64,000 bases of DNA from Trypanosoma brucei gambiense DAL972. Lineage: Eukaryota > Euglenozoa > Kinetoplastea > Trypanosomatida > Trypanosomatidae. Positions 20,546-29,600 of this stretch are shown here, piece after piece. Under the pieces are notes generated by a model, which saw only the letters and a list, made by a program, of their open reading frames with translations, was not told the origin of the DNA and ran no database searches. How positions within the stretch are numbered: the first letter of the stretch is position 1; each line of letters starts with the position of its first letter. The DNA lies in NCBI RefSeq assembly GCF_000210295.1, contig NC_026736.1, forward strand, positions 1,080,022 to 1,144,021, written 5' to 3'. Both the position numbers and the translations under genes were made by a program.

Positions 20546-22063
20546 CTAATATGCTCTGCCTCGGTCAAGATTTGGAGGCGACCACTCATTAACGATAAGT
20601 TCGGGGAAAACATTAGGTTTCAAAGTTGAAGTACCAAGAAGCATATTGACACACTCTTGGAACCCTTGGGTTATTGCAGGGTAAGCTGTATGGAGCTGAC
20701 TCAGGTTATAAATCGATTCGCGATTATGAATTGCCAATGAAGCCAACTCAATAATGCTACTTGCATGCGGTCCAACAGCTCGCACACCAAGAACCTGCAT
20801 TTTGTGATCATTTGTAACGATAAGCTTCACAAAACCGCTCGTATTGCCCATTGCGAGGGCCCGACCCACAAATTCATAACCGTACCTGGCCACCTTGTAT
20901 GCTATGTGTTCCTTCCTGCATTGTTGCTCATTGCGACCTACAGCGGCCACCTCCTGATCAAGAAACATAATCGTTGACAGATTGTCCAGGCGTTGAATAA
21001 GTTCTCCCTCCGGATATGGACGATACATATGCTCAATACAGGAACGCGCTTCCAACTCCCCAACGTTAACAAGCGCCACCCTTGAGCCGACATCACCACA
21101 CGCATAAATATGCTTGTGTGGAACAACGCAATAAAACTGGTCACGCTGGATTCGACCCTGCTTCAACTCAACACCGATTTTGTCGAGTCCAATGCTACCC
21201 ACATTTGGATCCCTTCCTATTGAAACCAACGCCTTGTCGACCACGTGGTCTGTTAGCCTGTTGTCTCTCAAATCACGCAGCGTGTAACGGAATTGGCCGC
21301 CCTCCACCTTGTTGCTTTGCAAAGCAGAATGGTGGTGAAAATTGACCATCTTTGCCTCCAGGAGCTTCTGAACGAAGAGAGCAACATCATCATCTTCCAT
21401 TGGCAATATTCGATTAGACTTTTCAATAACATTTACTTCGGTAAGTCCAAAGTTCGCAAATATTGATGCAAACTCACATCCTATAACGCCAGCGCCGATA
21501 ATGACAATGCTTTTCGGAAATGGTTGAGTCATTATATCATCGGAAGTGAAGACAACCTCACCGTCGGCAATTACGGAAGCATGTTTACGAGGTTGAGCGC
21601 CGCACGCAATGACAAAGTAGTCGGCCCGTACCTCCTCAATGCCTCCACCCAACAGTTTAACATCGACACTGTGAGGTGACGTAAATGACCCATGACCACA
21701 TATAACGTCAACGCTAACCTTCTCAAGCTGATGAAGAATCTGGCTGTGACGGAACTCTGCTGCGCAATCTATTGATTTCTTAATATTCGAAAAATCAATA
21801 CATGGGAGAGCTTGACGGCACTTCATAAAACGATTGGCTGTTTGGCCGTTCATAAGACGGACGAATTTTGCCATTTCCCATAACGTCTTCGACTGTAGCG
21901 CACCGTTCCAAAGGTCAGCACCTCCAATCCGTGATGACTCGATTATGCAAGCCCTTTTTCTATAATCCACAGCCCGCAACGCGGCGGCCACTCCTGCAGG
22001 TCCTCCCCCTATGACACAAACATCCACATTTTTCGCCCAGCTGAGCCGGGTTTTAGCAAACAT
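20546..22063 (-). CDS. SthA/lipoamide-dehydrogenase-like flavoprotein lacking redox cysteines
   Basis: 505 residues, ATG at 22061-22063. The fold of the pyridine nucleotide-disulfide oxidoreductases is complete: FAD-binding GGGPAGVAAALRA at about residue 19, the NAD-binding GAGVIGCEFASIFANFG in the middle with an acidic residue after the second strand (VIEKS, favouring NADH), YACGDVG for FAD, and the C-terminal dimer domain. The active-site motif, normally G-G-x-C-x-x-x-G-C-x-P-S-K, reads GGADLWNGALQSK (about 46-58), so both cysteines are gone. The C-terminal catalytic His-Glu pair is replaced (AYPAITQ). It therefore cannot act as a dithiol reductase. Soluble transhydrogenase (SthA) also lacks the second Cys and has Tyr for the His, so it is the nearest relative I can name. 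The first residues (MFAKTRLSWAKN) may be a mitochondrial presequence. Confidence 0.8.
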   Translation of the reverse strand: MFAKTRLSWAKNVDVCVIGGGPAGVAAALRAVDYRKRACIIESSRIGGADLWNGALQSKTLWEMAKFVRLMNGQTANRFMKCRQALPCIDFSNIKKSIDCAAEFRHSQILHQLEKVSVDVICGHGSFTSPHSVDVKLLGGGIEEVRADYFVIACGAQPRKHASVIADGEVVFTSDDIMTQPFPKSIVIIGAGVIGCEFASIFANFGLTEVNVIEKSNRILPMEDDDVALFVQKLLEAKMVNFHHHSALQSNKVEGGQFRYTLRDLRDNRLTDHVVDKALVSIGRDPNVGSIGLDKIGVELKQGRIQRDQFYCVVPHKHIYACGDVGSRVALVNVGELEARSCIEHMYRPYPEGELIQRLDNLSTIMFLDQEVAAVGRNEQQCRKEHIAYKVARYGYEFVGRALAMGNTSGFVKLIVTNDHKMQVLGVRAVGPHASSIIELASLAIHNRESIYNLSQLHTAYPAITQGFQECVNMLLGTSTLKPNVFPELIVNEWSPPNLDRGRAY

Positions 22064-24270
22064 TAAAATTATTCGGTAAACCTGATACGATAGCAGGGAA
22101 ATAATTAGCAGAAGTAAGAGTTTTTCTCAGGCCGAAGCGACAGAAAGTTAAAATACGCAGCTGAGGGTTATCGTAGAGAGTCAGATGAGCACATATATTT
22201 ATCTTATGGGAAGTCAAATGGCACACACTGAAGGAAAGCAGCAACACAAACACCCTATTATACCACTTCCTTCCTCTCAGCGGTGCTTCTAAAACCATTC
22301 CCCTTCACTCCCTCCTCCTAGAGCGGACGCGACCAGGTGCAAGAGAACGAGAAGGAAAGGCGCAGCGAGCAGATCTGGCCATCCGGACGAGAACACACTA
22401 AGCATCCTGACTGAAAACGGCGGTGCTAAGCGACAGTGAAGGTGAAAAAAAGAACCACAACAGCAGTGTTACAGCAGACAGCGACACGCATGCAAATTTC
22501 GCTTTGCAAGTCAAAGGTAATGGGGAGCGAGGGGAGTTGGCAAGCGTCCACCGGTAGTGTGGAGCGCGAGGCCCGCGCAGTTCGCCGCACCCTCCATTAA
22601 CCAGGCCGAACGAGCCAAACAAATCGAAAGGGGGAAAAGCACGACCACTCCTGAGAGCGACAATATTGCACCCAACCCTTCACACACATCCGTACTGAAC
22701 CGGAGGCTGCATGAAATTCCGCCTACGGTCAGCCCAGCATCGGGAATATGGCTCAGCACCGCGCACCCAGCGGTCCCGCCCAGCCCCGCAATAATTCTAA
22801 GCAGCGGTCACCGCCCCGACGCCCCCATCACACACTTCACCGTCCGAAAGCAAGGAAGCGGCCAGACGTACGTTCAGGCGGACGGGCGGCAACATAGCGC
22901 ACAAAACCCGGGAGGGTAGCTCAACCGAAGGAAGCAGCTTCCTCCTCCCCCACCGGAGTCGACGTCAGCATCAAACGAGGAGGAAAACAAAGGAAGACCG
23001 GCACCATGCGGCCCCTCGAAAAGAGATATATGCGGCGGGTGGTCAAAGCACCCGCGCAAGGAACATAATACTGCAAAGGGCATTTAGCCCTTTAACGGGC
23101 GAGCACAGCCGGTCGGGTATATGACGACGGGCAAGGGGGCGGCGGATCTGTCCCTAAGAAACGCCGAAGCCATCTTTCACACTCCAGTGCCGCAGCAACG
23201 CGGTTCCCCCGGGAGTGGGTGGGGCCCGTTTCTCAGCATGATTTTCCCTCGCCCGAACCCCACTTCGGCTCACTGACGAAAGCCTTTCCGCGCACAGACA
23301 CCAACAAGAAGCACGACGCGGCAGAAAATCGTCACAGACGACCACGTAACGGTCTAGCGAACCACTTACACAGTTCCCTTCTTCGAGGGGTAATCCCTTC
23401 AGAGAGCCCCTCCTCAGCAGATATCACATAACCAAGAGCCAGTTCAGTGTCTCATGCCCTTGTTTCCTGCGGGGAAACAAGGGCATGAGATACTGAGGTG
23501 AAGGAGAACCTTCTGGATGCCCCTCCGAAGTGACCTGCTGACGACCCCACCGAATAACCACCTACAGACCCCACTAATAAGCAACTGCCGCACCTTTTCG
23601 TTTGGTAACTGTTGATGCGGAGAGTGCGTTTCAACCCCAACTCCATTTGGCCTGAGGAAGCGGAAAGCATCATTTTGAAGAGGAGAGAAATGTTGACAAC
23701 CGCTGTCGTTCTAAGAGGGTAGGCCTAAATACAGTCACTATCGAAGGGAGGGGTCACCTGCATAGAGGGCAAAAAACAAATTTGTTCAAGGAAAACCAAC
23801 CAATCCGAACGATTTTTGATTCTCAAGGGTAAAAAATCATTGATACAGCATCACGGATGATATCTAAATTCTTCCTTCGCGCCGTAAAGGGAACCCATTT
23901 GGCATCTCTACTGACATTTTCACTGGGTATTCAAGTTATCCGTTATTTGTTTATTTATTTTAGAAACGAAACACACTTACAAGCGGAGCGCGGCGCCACG
24001 TTTTCACCTTAACTCAGCAAGTGCAGGCCCTCTACAACCGGAGGTTTGGAAGGAGGCGTTTCGTTTCGTTTGTGCACACCATCCTGCAGGAAAGCATGCC
24101 CCTCCACCCTTTCGTACAAAGGTCCGCGCACCACATACAGCAAAACCAAGGGTCGAGCCCCCTCCTCTCCCCAACACACACGTAACATTTCAACATGTCG
24201 CTGGAAAATGATGCCCAAGGGCGATATATTGGAGGAGATCCATTCCTACCAGTTGGATCACCCGAACCCT
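22064..24270. other. Left part of transcription-unit boundary, no gene seen
   Basis: 2.2 kb upstream of the first gene of the left block. It should contain the start region of the left transcription unit. 22300-23200 is noticeably GC-rich for this window. Open frames there begin with GTG/TTG or show no family resemblance. A long hairpin lies at 23445-23495 (listed separately). No other structure is recognised. Confidence 0.5.
23445..23495. repeat. Long near-perfect inverted repeat (hairpin)
   Basis: Left arm 23445-23467 and right arm 23473-23495, 23 bases each, with one mismatch (a G opposite a T in RNA terms would still wobble) and a 5-base loop TGCGG. The arms share the core TCTCATGCCCTTGTTTCC. 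It sits alone in non-coding DNA, with no adjacent gene for which it would be a conventional terminator. Confidence 0.85.
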
Positions 24271-26163
24271 AACAAAAGCCGGCCACCTTTCTGGGGAATC
24301 AGCCCTTGAGTCACCCTCGGCGGCGGATGCAGGTTCCCTCGAACGTCAGGGAGGAAATCTGCAAAAAAAAAAAAATGTAGTTTTACTCCACAGATCTCTG
24401 AAGGTTGATCAAACACACCGCTGTTGAGTTTTCTTTCTGTTATACAAATGCCCATCGTTGGTGCCATAACTTTCGCCTCCCCAAAATGGAGTGCGCTCTG
24501 ATGCCACAGGCGTTCTGAGTTCCGCATCCCTAGCAACGGCTCCCAACCTATTTTCCGCGTGAGGATGGGCACAATTTCAAGGTCACGCAGAGCATACGCC
24601 CATAGTGCCTCTTTATTCTGTTTTCAAGAACACTGCGTTCGCTGGGGGCTATTACCCACATTAGCTCACCCAGTGGTCTTTGTTCTTCGTCCTTCACTTG
24701 AAAAATATCACTCTGGGAGCGCCTTTCCATTTGAGGCGTGTAGTTGTGTTAATGACCGGTTTATCCGGGACTGTGAAAGAACAGGCTTTGCGATCATGAT
24801 GAGGGAGGCTAAGATTGGTGTTGATGGGCGGAAAATTCCCTCGCGATGCCGGCCACCTCATCATGGGTCTAGGGTCCAGTACCCCGTCTCATCGGGTTAA
24901 GCCAAGAGCCAGCAGCGTTCTTCTCCAGGGTAACACTGCTCTGCCCGGCTGCGGCATCATACAGCACAGGGATCAGCAGCGTCTTGCTGGGACACCGCTT
25001 TTCATTTGTCGGTCCCTGGGTGTGTGCCAGTGTGCCATCAGCAGCAGAACGGATGGTGTTTTCCTTGAAAAAGCTGTGCGTCTATTTTTCCGCAACCGTT
25101 TCAGTACTGCGATGGAAATAATATTGAAAAAAAGTGTTTAACAACAAGCTTAAGAGGAAAACTCAGTGATGAACAGTGTTGGCGATGGTGGAATTGTCTG
25201 TGCTCGTTGATTGTTGTGTGCATTGTGCGAGTGATAAAAGCGTGTTTTATCTACATGTTTCTTCCGAGCGTTCGTTTCCTTCAATATTATGCACTCTAGC
25301 CTTTAGGCGAAAGCCTAAGCATCCGCGCAGTTTCCGCACATACCGCAATTTACACTCGTTATTTTTGGTTGTATACTCGTTGCCGACGGCTGGAAACTCT
25401 GAGTGTGAAGAAATCGGGAATCTCTGTGGGGCCCGTGCTCTTGGACGTAATCTCACCGTTTGTGAAAAGAGCGCCTTCATTGCGGAGATCGGGTGGCCTA
25501 GTGGAATGAAAATGGTCAACACGTACCACTTCCCCCACACAGGGACAAAAATGTGGTAGTTCCAGAGAGCGATCTGGGCAACAAATATAACCTTGTACAA
25601 GGAAGCTCTTTTTCACGGCATGCGCAACTTTTTTCTTTGTTTGAACGATGCGGGTGCAAAGTTCGAACAGGTACGTCAGAGGCTTATGCGGGATGTCACT
25701 CTGTCCTTCGAAGGACCTTTCTCGTTCCGATACCAGTGCGCCAAAAACGAAACTTACGCGGAAACGCCTCCACGCGCAAACCTCTTCTCGCGGCGCCAGC
25801 TGTTGGGGAGACGGCAACGTCAACTAAGTAAAGGCCTCAAACCCGACGCCAGCGGAACGAAAACAGGAACCGACGCCGCGCGCTCGGACGCCGACCCCAG
25901 CGATTCTGACCCGTCGATTGTGAAGGAACACAAATCAAAAATTTAAATAACAAGAACTTTGTCACGAGGTTAATTTTTCTCTCCAGACAGGTTGTTGATT
26001 GAGAGCAGTTGCCTGAAGTCATAGTTAAGGGGTTCGGTTCCCCGGTCATCTGTCGTTTTTTCCATAAAGCGCTTTTCTCAGAGCCTTCGGCCGGCGTCGT
26101 GTAGCATACATACATATAAGTACGACAAATTTTAGTAAATTTAGTAAAGAGGTGAACGCACGT
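24271..26163. other. Boundary region between relics and tRNA genes
   Basis: Apart from the retroposon relic, I see no supported gene. An A13 run lies at about 24362-24373. A plus-strand frame of about 108 codons (ATG about 25620, stop about 25946) with an Asp/Ser-rich tail is the only open stretch with some protein-like character and is discussed as a finding. Confidence 0.4.
24834..25140 (+). mobile_element. Degenerate SIDER/ingi-type retroposon relic
   Basis: 24848-24882 starts GCCGGCCACCTCATCATGGG and continues with AGGGTCCAGTAC. From memory this resembles the roughly 77-79-base 5' signature (Pr77) shared by ingi, L1Tc, RIME and the short SIDER relics of trypanosomatids. Downstream there is no reverse transcriptase frame, and an A-rich run at about 25127-25134 could be the remnant 3' tail. 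The limits are approximate. These relics tend to lie at transcription-unit boundaries, as here. The signature match is recalled, not searched. Confidence 0.5.
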
Positions 26164-26244
26164 GTCACCATACCCAAGTGGTTACGGGGACTGACTAGAA
26201 ATCAGTTGCGATCTCGCGCGCAGGTTCGAATCCTGCTGGTGACG
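26164..26244 (+). tRNA. tRNA-Ser (AGA)
   Basis: 81 bases. The acceptor stem is GTCACCA with TGGTGAC plus a G discriminator. The anticodon stem-loop is ACTGA-CTAGAAA-TCAGT with anticodon AGA (wobble A becomes inosine, reading UCU/UCC/UCA). It has a long variable arm typical of Ser, and a TψC arm with the B-box GGTTCGAATCC. A run of T's begins at 26246, the Pol III terminator. It is identical to the Ser-CGA gene on the other strand except for the first anticodon base. Confidence 0.95.
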
Positions 26245-26245
26245 G

Positions 26246-26250
26246 TTTTT
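26246..26250 (+). terminator. Pol III terminator of tRNA-Ser(AGA)
   Basis: Five T's directly after the tRNA body on the plus strand. Confidence 0.8.
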
Positions 26251-26449
26251 CGTCAATTCCCCGTGTTCTGCTGCTTTTGTCCAGTCAACTTTTTTCCGTA
26301 ACAACAGCGATTGGGAATTGGGAAACGGTACGCGCACCACAGGCCAGTTGTGACCAGCAAGCAACACAGAGACGCCGCGGAGGACGGACAGCGTTGGGCA
26401 GCACCGCTCCGAAGGGTGAAAACAATCAGCCGATTTGGGTGCGAAAAAG

Positions 26450-26531
26450 TGACAAGAGTGGGGTTTGAACCCACGCCTACGAATAGAAGAGAACTTGAGT
26501 CTCCCGCCTTAGACCACTCGGCCATCTTGCC
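26450..26531 (-). tRNA. tRNA-Leu (CAA)
   Basis: 82 bases on the minus strand. Acceptor stem GGCAAGA with TCTTGTC and discriminator A. The anticodon stem-loop is GGAGA-CTCAAGT-TCTCT with anticodon CAA. It has a long variable arm as in all Leu tRNAs, and the B-box GGTTCAAACCC. The minus strand continues with five T's right after the gene (plus 26445-26449), a Pol III terminator. Confidence 0.93.
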
Positions 26532-26590
26532 ATCGACCGCCACAACAGATTTGTTTTAGACACTTCTTTTATTTATGCAATGCCAAAAAC

Positions 26591-26671
26591 CGTCACCAGC
26601 AGGATTCGAACCTGCGCGCGAGATCGCAACTGATTTCGAGTCAGTCCCCGTAACCACTTGGGTATGGTGAC
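26591..26671 (-). tRNA. tRNA-Ser (CGA)
   Basis: 81 bases on the minus strand, same body as the plus-strand Ser-AGA gene, anticodon loop CTCGAAA with anticodon CGA (reads UCG). The B-box GGTTCGAATCC is intact. A T5 terminator follows on the minus strand (plus 26586-26590). With the other Ser gene it forms an 81-base inverted repeat about 350 bases apart flanking the Leu gene. Confidence 0.95.
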
Positions 26672-29600
26672 ACCGCCCCGCCACCACCTCTCAAATGCGT
26701 TACCCTTGCGCAAGCGATCGATGCCGTGATTTTTTTGTGCGTTTCTGTGCGATGAGGAGTGTGAAGCGGTTGGTGGTGGTTTGCCGTCCTCCAACGGACG
26801 GCTGCCAGTCACTTGTCGTATGAGCCGATAAAGCTGCGCCGGAGTTTTCCTGGAAGTCCTTTCTGAACAATATAACTGTGGGATGTGGACGCAGAAATTT
26901 GTAGGGCTTAAAGTCACGGCGTCAAGTTGCAGTGCCAGTCGTTGATGGGCGGGCCGCCATCGGATAAGAAGGGTGGGGGACACTACGCGCCACAGAACAG
27001 CACTATGAGACTATAAAAATGAGGTAAAGCCGCACATGAGCTTGTTGTAGTCACTCAGTTATGTGGTGGAGCGTCTCACGAGTCGGCGAGGTGGCCATGG
27101 CAAATGGAAAGGACATTGGATCATCACAGTACCATTACAAGTGCACATCTTTCGGTGCTTTGTTTTGGAGTTAAAGAAGATGGAAGAGTCGGAAAATTTT
27201 CTTCAATGTAACACCACTAACTCAGTGCTCTTGAGCTTCACTATCAACAGTTTCCGTTTGTGGCTCGTGTGTCCCAAGTGTCCACAAGGTTTGTACGCCT
27301 CGGGCCTCTCGGAACAGTAACGTGCCTGCGGATTGTGGAGAAAAAGTGGACAGTAAAATTAATGAATGTAGGGAGAACACGCCCTATGTACTGATTTTTT
27401 GTGAGCTTTTTTCTCGTGTTAGAGACTCACCCGCTCAAGTTACTGCATTCTTCAGGCTATGGGGAAGGCCATATTCAAGAAAATTGGCTGTGTGAACAGC
27501 AGCTGCCTCTGAATAGAGCAGGTGAATCACCGATTGGGCCTCCATGACTTTCCCACGGTGGGGAACATAAGAATTCCACATATTAATGTCCACGGAAGCG
27601 TGCAGATAGGCGTTTTTATGTTCCTAAAAACCTACTAGCGTCAACTGTGTTGGCACAACAGCGTTGAAGCCGTCTCTAGAGTCTCCGCTGTGTGGAGTAA
27701 TCGGCGTTTACTTTCCTGTGAGATGCCCGTTCACCTCCATTATTTCACGACATCAAAAAAAAAAAAAAACGTTCCAAACTTGGTTATGTGGATACTTAAT
27801 GTTCAAGGGGTCAAGTACACGGGTCGAAAGTTTCATCGTTTCAAAAAATTTATTACCAGCAATGTTAGGTGTGTATTGAACTGTTTTTTCCGGGAAAAGT
27901 TGGTAAATGAATCTGTCATAGGGAAACTTGCCACCTTCACCAGCCCATTCTGAACAACAGCCCCCAGCATGTAGATTTTGAAATACGCATTGTTTTCCAC
28001 GGGATTCGCACCGGTTTCTTCTGCGCGCCTTTGTGTTTTCGCTTATCGCTCTGCAAGTCACATTTTTTTGTGGAAACATCTGCATGGTTCCCCTCGATTA
28101 TTTCTTCGGTCCGGGCGCCGCATGTGCGTGAATTTCTGTCGATGTGTGTCCCAACAGTTGGATTGCCTCTTCAGTCTTTACTGAACCTTGTTGACTTCTA
28201 CGTGCGCTGCGTGGGTTGCCTGCAGCGTGCTTAGGGTCATTTTACCTTGGGATGCTCTCTGTTCCCGTGCCGAAGTGACGGCTGTAGTTGAACCGTTGTA
28301 ATGAGCTTAAATGATCCTTTGCTGCGTGTCCAAAATGCTCAAGTACTATGGCCGCCCCACCCCCTGGGATGAAGTTGCCACACCAAGAGCACCAACCACG
28401 ATTACTCGTGCGGATGAAGCCGCGGACTTCCCACCGAATTGAATGTCACCGTACTTATGGTCGTGTTGGGCGCCGTTGGGGTCTTACAAGCCACCAGCAC
28501 TTTGACTCATGATGTTCCAGCGTCTTGTGTTTCATTTCCCGGAGTACTGGTTTTATCTGCTCTACTATACCAAATGTATGCGGTTGCTGCGATCCACGTG
28601 AGAAAATACGAACTGCGGTGCGCACTGCGTAAGTCTGTCTAGTCAAAGCTTTTATTTGGCCCTTTTCGCCGCATTTTCCGCTTGTAAAAAAAGTTGATCT
28701 CGGCACACTTTGTTTTACTTTCTCTAAATATTGCTCCAGTCAATATGTTTGGAGTCTTCTGCAGCCTCTTTCCCTATTTTTGGTGCCTTTGAATATTCTT
28801 CTCCAGCTAGTTTTTCTCTTTTTTTATTTTCTCTGGCTAGTCTCGCCTTTTCTCCTTCATAAATTAACTTATATAATTGGCGTTCTGCAGTTGCAAGTTT
28901 GTTGGTACTCTTGTTTATTCCGCTGCTTTTCTGGAGTATATCTTCCCTCCATCTTCATTTTTCCTACGTTCTCGTTTTTGCTGGACCACTGTAGTTGAAC
29001 GCCGTTGTAATTTTCCTAACATCTGTTGAAACCCATTGAAACTTCATTGTGATCTCCACTCTCATATAGGTTGTGAAATTTGACAAGTCTTCTAAACATC
29101 GACTCACTGCCTTCGTTCGTGTCGGTTTCACGGGTATTGTGTCGCTTCAGTGGTGCAACCTGGCACTTGTGCGTGCGTGTCTGCTAAAAAATTTGTTTTC
29201 TCAACACAGAGAAGTGCTGGCATGGACTAGGTGCGTGGTGAAACTACTAACCTACGTTGTTTTATTTTTTTTTTGTTAAGTTATAAAAGGAAATCTGGAA
29301 AATTTGAAAGGTTATAAGATTCTGGCACAGTTGTCTCCTTTGTGTCTCCGATGTGCTGGTCAAGTCCTCCATGACTGTGCTCAACTGAATCAAGTATCAT
29401 CTCTAAGTTTAGAAACGTCGCTACGATTCAAGAAAATGGCTTTCCCCCAGTTTGATTGCATTTGCCGCTTCGGAAACGAAGTTGGTGGTGACCGTCCATG
29501 GTCGAAAGCTTTACTGGCGTATGCGTTTCTGCCCTTCAAAGCAGTCAAGTCGCTGAGCTACCACTCACCCCTTATTACGTTGCACACTCCATAGTAATGT

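Noticed and set aside
22557..22919. 120-codon plus-strand frame in the GC-rich part of the boundary
   Set aside because: Begins with GTG, has no recognisable domain, and GC-rich DNA gives long chance frames.
23445..23495. Reading the hairpin as a bacterial-type terminator
   Set aside because: No gene ends nearby, no T-run follows, and trypanosome Pol II does not use such terminators.
25359..25823. 154-codon minus-strand frame in the boundary region
   Set aside because: Starts with TTG, no family resemblance, overlaps the plus-strand orphan frame.
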